64,000 bases of DNA from Candidatus Endomicrobium neocapritermitis (lineage in GTDB: Bacteria; Elusimicrobiota; Endomicrobiia; Endomicrobiales; Endomicrobiaceae), in NCBI GenBank assembly GCA_009778325.1, contig WRJZ01000045.1, positions 1 through 64,000 of the forward strand. Direction: 5' to 3'. Position 1 is the first letter of the stretch; the number at the start of each line of letters is the position of its first letter. The position numbers and the translations under genes are program-made. The notes beneath the pieces were generated by a model. That model searched no databases and was not told the origin of the DNA. It saw nothing but the letters and a program-made list of their open reading frames with translations. Below, piece after piece: positions 26,258-34,159 of this stretch.

Positions 26258-27160
26258 TTACTTATTTTTTAACGATTCAATCTGTTCCCGGGCATATTTT
26301 TTTTCATTTTCATTGCCGTATTTTATTGCAAGCTCATAATATTTTTTTGATTTTTCAATATCGCCGGTTATTTTGTATATTTGCGCGATATTGCTTAACA
26401 CTACCACATCCTGCGGAGCAATTTTTTCCGCAGAATGAAGCAGTTCCAAAGCTTTATCGTATTCTTTACGCAGAGAATGTACCAAAGAAAGATTTGAAAG
26501 GCTTTCAACATGTTCCGGATAGTATTTTAAGATTGTTTCGGCTATTAGTTTCATATTTTCAAGAAGATCGTCATTTTCGGTATTATAGAGCTTAACCTGG
26601 TAATCCTGTATGGCGCTAAGCATAAACTCTTGCGGATTTTCCAAAATTTTTCCGTCCGTCCACATCCATTTGTTTTGAATTTTACCGGAGTATTCTATGG
26701 TATCGATAATTTCTTTCGTAAAAGTTTCATAATCTCCGGTTTCGCCGCACATATAAATTTTTCCGAAGCGCATATCCAAACGCTCCGGATATTTTTCAAT
26801 GCCGGCGTTTATTTTTTTATAGCCTTCTTTCATCAGGTCGGGATCATAACTTATTTCGGAATACATATACGCCACAGGCTCTTTATTGCCGGCCTCCGTC
26901 ACCGCAAGCGCCCCGACTTTCGGATCATTTCCAAACCTCACAATCTCTTTTCTGCTTTTATTTACGTAATAATTGAAATAAGCCACATACAGTTCGGCAT
27001 CGGCGGCGTCAGTTTTTTCCCATTCTTTGAGAAGCTTAAGCTGTTCTTCAAAATCGCCTTTAATCAAAAGCGCATTAAACTGCTGCCAATACGATTCACA
27101 AAAAGCATTGGCTGAAAAAAATGACAAACTCAAAACCATGAATATTATTTTTATTCTCAT
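26258..27160 (-). CDS. Secreted or periplasmic TPR protein
   Basis: 300 aa from the ATG at 27160. An ATG five codons earlier (27175) lies in repeat DNA. It has a signal peptide (ending NAFCES) and tetratricopeptide-like repeats, clearest at the C-terminus (LSNLSLVHSLRKEYDKALEL and VVLSNIAQIYKITGDIEKS). The middle part is poorly repeated. It probably serves as a protein-interaction scaffold in the envelope. No specific function can be given. Confidence 0.75.
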   Translation of the reverse strand: MRIKIIFMVLSLSFFSANAFCESYWQQFNALLIKGDFEEQLKLLKEWEKTDAADAELYVAYFNYYVNKSRKEIVRFGNDPKVGALAVTEAGNKEPVAYMYSEISYDPDLMKEGYKKINAGIEKYPERLDMRFGKIYMCGETGDYETFTKEIIDTIEYSGKIQNKWMWTDGKILENPQEFMLSAIQDYQVKLYNTENDDLLENMKLIAETILKYYPEHVESLSNLSLVHSLRKEYDKALELLHSAEKIAPQDVVVLSNIAQIYKITGDIEKSKKYYELAIKYGNENEKKYAREQIESLKNK

Positions 27161-27176
27161 TTTGTAGTTCCGCATT

Positions 27177-27215
27177 TCGTAGTTGATTCGTAATTAGTAA
27201 TTTGTAATTGCCGTT
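27177..27215. repeat. Family A arm (partial)
   Basis: One arm, GATTCGTAATTAGTAATTTG with the TTGCCGTT end, lies between metF and the TPR gene. The opposite arm is absent. Confidence 0.75.
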
Positions 27216-28071
27216 AAAGAGAATTCTTAATTATTTCCGGAATATATTCTTCCATGCCGATTGCCATAATGTGCACGCCGTCAGAAAAGGAGCGAAGCTC
27301 CCTGATAGTCTCCGAACATATCCGCATGCCTTCGGCAAGAGGGTCGCAAGCGCCATTTATTCTGTCCTGCACTTCCTGCGGTATATTTACTCCGGGAAGT
27401 TTTTGAAGAAACTGCATAAATTTAGGAGATTTGATGAGCGTTACTCCTGGCAAAACTTTAACGCCCGAATGATTTATTTTTTCTAAGAATAGTTTGTATT
27501 GAGCGGTGTTAAATATTGTCTGCGTCTGGAAAAATTCGGCACCCGCGTTAACTTTCTTTTCAAACATCAGCGCTTGAAGTTCATGCGGTTCTGCCGAAGG
27601 ATTTACGACTGCCCCTACGCAGAATTTCGGACTTCCGGAAAGTTTTTTTCCGGCTAAATCTACGCCTGTTTCAAGCAGTCTGGCTGTTTTTATCAGCTGT
27701 ATTGTATCCAGATCATAAACGGTTTTTGTTCCCGCATACTCCCCGGCGTTAGGGTGGTCTCCGCTTATGATTAAAACATTTTCTATCCCTAAAACAGCGG
27801 CGCTGAGCAGCTCGGACTGCAAAGCTATGCGGTTTTTATCGCGGCTTGCAAGCTGAAGAACAGGTTCTATGTTCATTTCAAGCAAAAGCTTACACATTGC
27901 CAAAGAGCCTACGCGCATTGACGCGCGCTGGTTATCCGTAACATTCACAGCGTCCAAACCGGTAAGACACGCGGCTCTTTTTAAAAAAACCGAAATATCC
28001 GTCCCTTTTGGAGGAAACAATTCCGCGGTAATTAAAAACTTATCTGATTTTAACTTATCTTTAAATTTCAA
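27214..28071 (-). CDS. metF: Methylenetetrahydrofolate reductase (MetF family)
   Basis: 286 aa from a TTG start at 28071, chosen because AAAGGA lies 6 nt upstream. The open frame from 28131 would add about 20 repeat-encoded residues and has no ribosome site. It interconverts 5,10-methylene- and 5-methyl-THF. LITAELFPPKGTD, AVNVTDNQRASMR and FFQTQTIFN are family motifs. The gene order metV then metF, on the same strand, matches MetFV complexes of acetogens and other anaerobes, where MetV supplies the Fe-S/zinc partner. Function may be in methionine synthesis or C1 metabolism. Confidence 0.9.
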   Translation of the reverse strand: MKFKDKLKSDKFLITAELFPPKGTDISVFLKRAACLTGLDAVNVTDNQRASMRVGSLAMCKLLLEMNIEPVLQLASRDKNRIALQSELLSAAVLGIENVLIISGDHPNAGEYAGTKTVYDLDTIQLIKTARLLETGVDLAGKKLSGSPKFCVGAVVNPSAEPHELQALMFEKKVNAGAEFFQTQTIFNTAQYKLFLEKINHSGVKVLPGVTLIKSPKFMQFLQKLPGVNIPQEVQDRINGACDPLAEGMRICSETIRELRSFSDGVHIMAIGMEEYIPEIIKNSL

Positions 28072-28084
28072 AAACTTTCCTTTG

Positions 28085-28218
28085 AGTTTGGAGTTTGAAG
28101 TGTGGAGTGTGAAGTTAATGTGTTTTCGCAAAGCGAAAACCTAAAACAGGTTTCGGCAGGAACTAAGTTCCGCCGAAACACAACAACTCCACTCTTCACA
28201 CTTCAAACTTCACTCTGC
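28085..28218. repeat. Palindromic element, family C
   Basis: Arms GAGTTTGAAGTGTGGAGTG and ACTCTTCACACTTCAAACTTC flank the hairpin GTTTTCGCAAAGCGAAAAC and a larger hairpin GTTTCGGCAGGAACTAAGTT with its complement. It sits between metV and metF and supplies the metV stop codon and the region just upstream of metF. Confidence 0.9.
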
Positions 28219-28820
28219 TTTTTAGGCTGTATATATTGTTTCAAAAATTTATCAAGTTTGTTGTTCTTTTTCAACTTTTCGTATATCAAAACCCATGCGC
28301 AATCTTTTGTCTGGTCCGTTTCGCATTTACCGTTCACAAAACTTCCGCAAGGTCCGTTTAAAAGCCCTTTCGCGCATCTTGTGCGCGGGCATATTCCTTC
28401 TGTTTCGGAAAGTATGCATGTGCCGCATATACTGCAGAATTGCCGGTGAACGCCTATTCTTTCCGTGCTGCCCACATATTTTGAGTCAAGCGCGGAAACA
28501 ATATCTTTTCCGCTTATTTTTTCAACTGACTGTCCTCCGGCTCCGCAGGAAAGCATAATGACGGCGGACGCGTCCTGAAAATCGGAAATTTTAACCAAAT
28601 CTTTTTTTGCAAGCCGCATATCGCAGGCTGAATCCAATATTACGCTGCCTAAAACCTTCTTTCCGTTCTTTTCAAGAAACTCTTTGATTTCTGCGACGGC
28701 TTTTTCATCGCCGGTGCCGCACTTTGAGGCGCAGCTGCCGCAGCCGACTATAAAAACAGTCTGCCTTCCTTTAAGGTTATTTAATACTTCTTCTTGATTT
28801 TTTTTTGTTGTTATTATCAT
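28203..28820 (-). CDS. metV: Methylenetetrahydrofolate reductase C-terminal/MetV-type protein
   Basis: 205 aa Cys-rich protein. N-terminal GCGSCASKCGTGD and the C-terminal cluster CSICGTCILSETEGICPRTR (about 133-152), with CAKGLLNGPCGSF, are typical of MetV, which forms a complex with MetF and carries a 4Fe-4S cluster and zinc in acetogens. It is the upstream partner of metF. The last residues (KQSEV*) are encoded by the adjoining family C repeat, so the natural C-terminus may be altered. Confidence 0.88.
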   Translation of the reverse strand: MIITTKKNQEEVLNNLKGRQTVFIVGCGSCASKCGTGDEKAVAEIKEFLEKNGKKVLGSVILDSACDMRLAKKDLVKISDFQDASAVIMLSCGAGGQSVEKISGKDIVSALDSKYVGSTERIGVHRQFCSICGTCILSETEGICPRTRCAKGLLNGPCGSFVNGKCETDQTKDCAWVLIYEKLKKNNKLDKFLKQYIQPKKQSEV

Positions 28821-28828
28821 AGTTTATT

Positions 28829-28920
28829 ATAAGAAGATAGGAGGATAAAAGAGAAGAGTGGTCGTTTTGTCTTTGCCGTTACCTATCTTCATACCTTCCT
28901 ATCATCTTACCTTCCGCCGT
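28829..28920. repeat. Palindromic element, family D
   Basis: Left arm AAGAAGATAGGAGGATAAAA and right arm TATCTTCATACCTTCCTATC flank a GGTCGTTTTGTCTTTGCCGT core, which is the same core as in B and E elements. It supplies the pth stop codon. Confidence 0.85.
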
Positions 28921-29470
28921 TTGAAATTGCTTTCTCAACTCCGTTTTTAATTATTTCGTCAAAAAGCTTAACTGCCTTTTCACATACCGCGTTTATTTTT
29001 TCTTTATCTTCTTCATGAAATCTGGAAAGAACAAAGTCCGGCATTTTTATAAACTGCGGTAAAGGCCCTATGCCGAGTTTCATACGGGCAAATTTATCCG
29101 TGTTCAGATGCGTTATTAAAGAACTTATTCCGTTATGTCCGCCCGAAGAGCCGGAAAGCCTTACCCTGTATTCACCCAGAGGCACGGAAAAATCATCATA
29201 AAACACAAAAACTTCTTCCGGTTTTATTTTATAATATCTCGCTATCGACGAAACAGGCACGCCTGAAAGATTCATAAAAGTCATCGGTTTTACAAGAATT
29301 ATTTTTCCGCCGTCAGTCTCATAAAAAGAAATATCCGCCATATTATCCCTATTTTTAAACTCAAGACGCTTAGCTTCCGCTATCGCGTCCAAAGCCATAA
29401 ATCCAAGGTTATGGCGGGTATTCTTATATTTGTCTCCTGGATTTCCCAGCCCGACAAAAAGTTTAATCAT
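28907..29470 (-). CDS. pth: Peptidyl-tRNA hydrolase
   Basis: 187 aa. It releases tRNA from prematurely dropped peptidyl-tRNA. Conserved GLGNPGDKYKNTRHNLGF (with the catalytic His in TRHN), KPMTFMNLSG and the YDDFSVPLGEYRVRLSGSSG stretch are present. Pth lies directly behind rplY (ctc), and prs and glmU are further upstream, an order common in many bacteria. The final residues (SNGGR*) are encoded by a family D repeat. Confidence 0.96.
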   Translation of the reverse strand: MIKLFVGLGNPGDKYKNTRHNLGFMALDAIAEAKRLEFKNRDNMADISFYETDGGKIILVKPMTFMNLSGVPVSSIARYYKIKPEEVFVFYDDFSVPLGEYRVRLSGSSGGHNGISSLITHLNTDKFARMKLGIGPLPQFIKMPDFVLSRFHEEDKEKINAVCEKAVKLFDEIIKNGVEKAISNGGR

Positions 29471-29514
29471 CAGTTAGAAAAAGAGGCCGGGATGAAGAAA
29501 ATCTGCCTTTAAAG

Positions 29515-29560
29515 CCGTTACTATGCGTCTTTGCATCCCTGCATCTCTGCATCCTTTATA
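29515..29560. repeat. Family E arm (partial)
   Basis: TGCGTCTTTGCATCCCTGCA-type arm directly after the rplY stop, preceded by a GCCGTTAC fragment. No left arm is found. Confidence 0.7.
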
Positions 29561-30265
29561 CTATTTTTTCGCTCCGGCTGCTGCGGGCGCCGCAGGTTTA
29601 GCTCCGGCCGCAGGCGCTGCGCCTTCGCCTTCTTTATCTTTTTTACCTTTGGAAATAACTTCAGGCTGCGCTGCTTCCGCGCCAGGCACGGCTGCCGGCT
29701 TTTCTTCTTCAACCGTCACGCTGACAACATGCACGATCAGTGTCGAAGGATCCTGAAGATAAGAAACTCCGTCCAGTTTAGGCAAATCAGCCACGGTAAT
29801 TCCCTGTCCTAATCCCAAAGGCGAAACATCAACGCTTATTTTCTGCGGAATATTTGTCGGCAAACATGAAACTTTAACTTCTCTGACTATAAATTCCATA
29901 AGGCCGCCGAAATTTTTAACTCCGTCGGCAACTCCGTCTATATGTATCGGAACCATAACTTCTATTGCGTCTTTAAGAGAAATAGCCTGAAAATCTATGT
30001 GCATGGGAGACTGTGTCAGAACATTTCTCTGAAGCTCTTTCACTATGGCCGCCTGTTTACCGCTTTTCATATTCAGATTGATAACTACGTTCGAGCCGTT
30101 TGCCTCTATTATTGACATAAAAGCTTTTAAATCAACGGTTATTGACGCCGGCTTTATATCTTTTCCGTAAACTACTCCGGGAATTTTGCCCTGTTTTCTG
30201 AAACTTTCCAAGCTGCTTTTCGAACCGATTTCTCTTGTCTCTGCGTCTAAAATTACTTCCTTCAT
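29561..30265 (-). CDS. rplY: 50S ribosomal protein L25 / Ctc
   Basis: 234 aa. The L25 N-terminal 5S rRNA-binding domain (about 1-90: REIGSKSSLESFRKQGKIPG) is followed by the TL5/Ctc beta domain (about 95-185), so it is the long Ctc form. An Ala/Pro/Lys-rich low-complexity tail (about 200-234) is added. A clear ribosome site (AGGAAG) precedes the ATG. Confidence 0.95.
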   Translation of the reverse strand: MKEVILDAETREIGSKSSLESFRKQGKIPGVVYGKDIKPASITVDLKAFMSIIEANGSNVVINLNMKSGKQAAIVKELQRNVLTQSPMHIDFQAISLKDAIEVMVPIHIDGVADGVKNFGGLMEFIVREVKVSCLPTNIPQKISVDVSPLGLGQGITVADLPKLDGVSYLQDPSTLIVHVVSVTVEEEKPAAVPGAEAAQPEVISKGKKDKEGEGAAPAAGAKPAAPAAAGAKK

Positions 30266-30353
30266 TTCCTTCCTCCGTTATTATACTGCAATTTATATAT
30301 TATATATAAGAACTTTCCGTAAAATCAAACTCTTATATAATGAAAAAACTCTC

Positions 30354-31286
30354 TTATACGAAAAGAGCGCTAATGGATTCGTCATTGGAAATTCTCATAA
30401 TCGCTTCCGCTAAAATGGACGCAATGCTGAGAACGACAATTTTTTCCGTAGGGCCGTTTTGAGCCAAAGGAATCGAGTCTGTTATTACAAGCTCTTCTAT
30501 GCACGAATCCTGAATTTTCTGTTTTGCAGCGCCGGACAAAACTCCGTGCGAAGCCGTTGCAAAAACTCTCGCGGCTCCCTTAGCTTTTATTGCTTCGGCA
30601 ACCTGAGTAAGAGTTCCGGCGGTATCAACGAGGTCATCCAAAATTATACATGTTTTATCTTTTACTTCGCCGATAATATTCATAATCGCCGCTTCGTTTG
30701 GACGCGGCCTTCTTTTATCGACAATCGCCAAATCGGCGTGAAAGTGTTTGGCGAAAGATCTAGCCCTTTCCACTCCGCCGGCATCCGGAGAAACTATAAC
30801 AGTATCGGAAAATTTCTTTTCCTGAAAATAACTCAAAATCACCGGCGTTCCGTAAAGATGGTCTACGGGTATGTCAAAAAATCCCTGAATCTGGCCTGCA
30901 TGCAAATCCATAGTCAAAACCCTGGTAATGCCGGAAGTTGCAAGCAGATTAGCTACAAGTCTTGCCGTTATAGGAACTCTGGGTTCGGCTTTTCTGTCCT
31001 GTCTTCCGTAACCGTAATAAGGCATAACAGCCGTAATTCTTTTGGCCGAAGCTCTTTTCAAAGCGTCGGCTATGATAAGAAGCTCCATAAGATTTTCATT
31101 GACAGGAGAACATGTGGGCTGTATTATGTAACAGTCCGCACCTCTTACATTATCAACTATTTTGACCTGTATTTCGCCGTCGCTGAAATGTCCTACTTTA
31201 GCTTCGCTCAGCTCTACGCCGAGCTTCTGGACTATTTGCTTTGCAAGTTCAATGTTGGCATTTCCGGAAATAATCTTAAGCTTCAT
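30354..31286 (-). CDS. prs: Ribose-phosphate pyrophosphokinase
   Basis: 310 aa from the ATG at 31286, with AAAAGGA upstream. It makes PRPP from ribose 5-phosphate and ATP. The class I motifs FSDGEIQVKI, DLHAGQIQGFF, DKRRPRPNEA and the PRPP loop CIILDDLVDTAGTL are intact. It is followed by rplY and pth and preceded by glmU at a gap of 38 nt, so glmU-prs-rplY-pth is probably one transcript. Confidence 0.97.
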   Translation of the reverse strand: MKLKIISGNANIELAKQIVQKLGVELSEAKVGHFSDGEIQVKIVDNVRGADCYIIQPTCSPVNENLMELLIIADALKRASAKRITAVMPYYGYGRQDRKAEPRVPITARLVANLLATSGITRVLTMDLHAGQIQGFFDIPVDHLYGTPVILSYFQEKKFSDTVIVSPDAGGVERARSFAKHFHADLAIVDKRRPRPNEAAIMNIIGEVKDKTCIILDDLVDTAGTLTQVAEAIKAKGAARVFATASHGVLSGAAKQKIQDSCIEELVITDSIPLAQNGPTEKIVVLSIASILAEAIMRISNDESISALFV

Positions 31287-31324
31287 AAAAAATCCTTTTA
31301 ACGGCAAATTTCAAAGTTTAAAGT

Positions 31325-32689
31325 TCAAACTTTATTTTTTCTATTTTTAAGTTCCTGCCTGGCCCTTGCTATGGCAAGTTTTCCTGAAGGGATATCGTTC
31401 GTTATTGTTGAACCCGCGGCAACCAAAACGCTTTTTCCTATATTTACGGGAGCGACAAAATTAACATTTGAACCAACAAAAGAATCGTTTCCTATAACGG
31501 TTTTATGCTTGTTTTTTCCGTCATAGTTGCATGTTATGGTTCCTGCTCCTATATTTACATTCTCGCCTATTTCGGCGTCGCCTATATAAGAAAGATGGTT
31601 AACTTTTGAATTTTTTGATATTACCGCTTTTTTTGTTTCGCTGAAATTGCCGACTTTCACGTTATCTTTTAAAACCGAGCCCGGCCTTAGATGCGCGAAA
31701 GGACCTATTTTTGAATCTTTGCCTATCTGCGCTCCGTTAATGTATGAATATAAAATCGAAACATTATCGGAAATTGCGGAATTTTTTATATAACTTGCGC
31801 CCTGAATGACGCAGCTGTTTCCGATTTTGACCCCCGAGTCTATAAAAGCTCCGGGATATATTATCGTGTCGCGGCCTATCTGCGCGTCGTACGAAATATA
31901 CGTATTGTTCGCGTCTATAATAGTAACGCCTTGTTCAAAAAGTTCCGCTATTTTTGCTTCCTGCAGCGCTATTTCAGCTTCATGAAGCTCTAAACGGTTA
32001 TTGATGCCTCTCAAATCAGAAGCATTTTCAGCCGTAAGCGAAACTGCTTTTTTCCCTGATTTTTTAAGAATTTCTATAGTATCGGTCAGATAATATTCTT
32101 TTTTCGCGTTATCGGGCTTTACTTTTAAAAGAGCTTTCCATATATTATTGTCAAAACAGTAAATTCCGCTGTTGATTTCATTTATCAGCTTTTCCTGCGC
32201 GGTCGCGTCTTTTTCTTCAACTATTTTTTCAAGGGCAGTTCCTGCCTTTAGTATACGGCCGTATCCAAACGGATCATCAACTTTAGCCGCCAAAACCGCG
32301 ACCGAAGCATTGATTTTTTTGCCGTACTTTACAAGAGCCGACAAAGTCTGCGGCTTTACGAGCGGAACATCGCCGCTTATAACCAAAATTCCGCCGCGAT
32401 AATTTTTAAGCGCTTTCCGCGCCTGCATTAAAGCGTGCGCCGAACCGAGCTGCTCTTTTTGATATACGATTTTTATTTTGGGATTTTTGAGGGTTTTTAA
32501 ATTTTCTTCAACCGCTTCCGATTTATGTCCCAAAACGACGACGATATTGTCAGGCTTCAGAGCATTAACCGAACCGATAACCCAGTTTATCAAAGGTTTG
32601 CCTGAAAGTTTATGCATAACTTTCGGCAAAGACGACTTCATTCTAGTGCCGGCGCCAGCCGCAAGTATTACCGCAGAAAAATTTTTCAT
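31325..32689 (-). CDS. glmU: Bifunctional UDP-N-acetylglucosamine pyrophosphorylase / glucosamine-1-phosphate N-acetyltransferase
   Basis: 454 aa, full length. The N-terminal uridylyltransferase domain shows LAAGAGTRMKS and KVMHKLSGKPL. The C-terminal left-handed beta helix (about 250-440) shows GPFAHLRPGSVL, NFSETKKA and ITCNYDGKNKHKT. It makes UDP-GlcNAc for peptidoglycan and lipopolysaccharide. It heads the glmU-prs cluster. Confidence 0.97.
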   Translation of the reverse strand: MKNFSAVILAAGAGTRMKSSLPKVMHKLSGKPLINWVIGSVNALKPDNIVVVLGHKSEAVEENLKTLKNPKIKIVYQKEQLGSAHALMQARKALKNYRGGILVISGDVPLVKPQTLSALVKYGKKINASVAVLAAKVDDPFGYGRILKAGTALEKIVEEKDATAQEKLINEINSGIYCFDNNIWKALLKVKPDNAKKEYYLTDTIEILKKSGKKAVSLTAENASDLRGINNRLELHEAEIALQEAKIAELFEQGVTIIDANNTYISYDAQIGRDTIIYPGAFIDSGVKIGNSCVIQGASYIKNSAISDNVSILYSYINGAQIGKDSKIGPFAHLRPGSVLKDNVKVGNFSETKKAVISKNSKVNHLSYIGDAEIGENVNIGAGTITCNYDGKNKHKTVIGNDSFVGSNVNFVAPVNIGKSVLVAAGSTITNDIPSGKLAIARARQELKNRKNKV

Positions 32690-32916
32690 ATATAGCCTTG
32701 CTTAACGATAAAGTAAAACACTCACCTAATACTGCCAATCAGGTGAGGAAATTAAAATTTACAGACAAATGATATCAAAAATATACTAATTTTTCAAATT
32801 TCAGGGTTGCATTCTTGATCAATGCCTCATCCCATTGGCCAAATGGTTGAAAGAAATATGAACTTTTTGATAAAATTTTTATACAAATAGTAAATATTAC
32901 GGAGTAAAAATTTATT
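32690..32916. other. Intergenic stretch with a partial tRNA-like copy
   Basis: No ORF or palindromic element is seen here. At 32829-32855 CATCCCATTGGCCAAATGGT and the following TTGAAAGA resemble the acceptor and D-arm part of the tRNA-like element at 32917. No matching anticodon, T-arm or 3' acceptor strand follows, so it looks like a decayed or partial duplicate. Confidence 0.45.
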
Positions 32917-33001
32917 GCTCCCATGGGCGAATGGTTGAGCCGCCTGCCTTCAAAAAATTATTTTAAAGCAGGAGGAGCTAGTTCAAATCTGGCTGGGAGC
33001 G
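32917..33001 (+). ncRNA. tRNA-like element with a 20-nt anticodon loop
   Basis: All tRNA parts fold: acceptor GCTCCCA/TGGGAGC (32917-32923 and 32994-33000), D-stem GGC/GCC with loop GAATGGTTGA, anticodon stem CCTGC/GCAGG (32943-32947 and 32968-32972), a 4-nt variable region, T-stem GCTAG/CTGGC with loop TTCAAAT, and discriminator G. The anticodon loop is CTTCAAAAAATTATTTTAAA (20 nt, partly self-paired) instead of 7 nt. TTTTTT follows at once, then the next gene's ATG 10 nt later. A usable anticodon cannot be named. It may be a tRNA pseudogene, a regulatory leader, or a tRNA mimic paired with the HEPN-like gene. Confidence 0.7.
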
Positions 33002-33011
33002 TTTTTTAATT

Positions 33012-33863
33012 ATGTTAAAACTAAATGAAACAGGAAGACTCAAACACTTTAAAAACCTTTTAGGGCAAAATAATCATTATTTAATTACTATTCTTATTGG
33101 ACTAGAAGGCGTGAGATTGCGTAAGGTTTCCAAAGATGAGTCTTTTAACGTAAAATGGAATCCTAAAAGTATAGAAGATTCCGTGACAAGAAGCAGACGT
33201 TTTGCCAGAAATGCAGGGTTATCTTGGGCTATTGATTCCATTGACTCATATCTGGGTTTTTTAAAAAAAGATCCTTTTAGTTTTCCAAAAGATATACAAG
33301 ATAAACTGTCAGAAAGGTCTATTTATTGCAGATTAAAAACAATTACTGATTTTTGCAAATATTCAACGAATTTGTCGTTAGCTATTGTTCATTTGGGCAT
33401 TCAATGGAGAAACAATCTTATCCATTATCATGCGGATAATGAGCTTGAGGCAAAGTATAGAAATTTTATAGAGAAATCTATAAATGCACCTGATGTATCT
33501 AACAGGTTTTGTAGTTTGGATTTAAAAGATCTGCTTAGCCACTTCGACAAAAAAGAATCTCCCAAATTTAAAGAGGTAGCTTCTATTATCCAAAGTATAC
33601 ATGATGTAATAACTGAGTTGGATAAAATATTAGTTAATAGCATAGATTTGAAAAAATACTGTTTGAAATTGGGAAAAATGAACGATAATACTAATGCTAT
33701 AAGAAATATTTTGGCTTCTAATCCTTCAAAGAAAATGAAAAAATTTAAGCAATTTCTTTTGAATAACGATTTTATTGAGGTTGAATCGGAAGTTTCAAAA
33801 GGGTTATTAAGTGATTGTGATTTAGAAGAAATTTTAACTATTATAGCATCAAAGAGAATATGA
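33012..33863 (+). CDS. HEPN-like protein behind a tRNA-like leader
   Basis: 283 aa, strongly helical, with no signal or membrane segments. R133-N-N-L-I-H138 in QWRNNLIHYHADNE matches the R-x4-6-H motif of HEPN ribonucleases, many of which are toxins that cut tRNA or mRNA. The rest matches no family I can name. There is no ribosome site: the ATG lies 10 nt after the end of the tRNA-like element. The gene stands alone between glmU and a possibly decayed stretch and is AT-rich next to its neighbours, which suggests transfer. The HEPN assignment rests on one motif plus helical character, so it is tentative. Confidence 0.6.
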   Translation: MLKLNETGRLKHFKNLLGQNNHYLITILIGLEGVRLRKVSKDESFNVKWNPKSIEDSVTRSRRFARNAGLSWAIDSIDSYLGFLKKDPFSFPKDIQDKLSERSIYCRLKTITDFCKYSTNLSLAIVHLGIQWRNNLIHYHADNELEAKYRNFIEKSINAPDVSNRFCSLDLKDLLSHFDKKESPKFKEVASIIQSIHDVITELDKILVNSIDLKKYCLKLGKMNDNTNAIRNILASNPSKKMKKFKQFLLNNDFIEVESEVSKGLLSDCDLEEILTIIASKRI

Positions 33864-34159
33864 TAATGGTCAAAGGTGCTCAACTCCGACATGGTCATGG
33901 TCAGAGGGGTGTTAACCAAAAACCGCTGGCAATAATTTTTATAAAGTCTTTTGTAATTAATTGAACATAAGCGAGGCGAAATACAAGGATGTAAAAACTT
34001 CAAAGCCAAAGCAAAAACTCCGAGTCACATACAGAGTTCGAAAGGCTTATATCTGATCACTGCTAAGCGTTATTATAGTTTCACACTCTTATCCCTGCCA
34101 TCGACCGCCTTATTGCTGATATTCGACTAAACCAAAATTACAACAATCCATCAATCAAT
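33864..34159. other. Gene-free stretch, perhaps a decayed element
   Basis: No intact ORF, promoter or family A-H element is seen. A stop-free run at about 34074-34159 reads FHTLIPAIDRLIADIRLNQN on the plus strand and could be the tail of a broken gene, but I cannot name it. Confidence 0.35.

Noticed and set aside
30459-31301. 280-codon open frame on the plus strand
   Set aside because: It is antisense to prs, Ser/Cys-rich and lacks family motifs. prs is unmistakable.
32917-33001. Selenocysteine tRNA, or a tRNA with a group I intron
   Set aside because: The acceptor and D-stem lengths are those of a normal class I tRNA, not tRNA-Sec, and the 13 extra loop bases are far too few for a group I intron.
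33428-34009. 193-codon minus-strand frame opposite the HEPN-like gene
   Set aside because: AT-rich antisense shadow without a recognisable domain or ribosome site. The plus-strand gene has the HEPN motif and the RNA leader.
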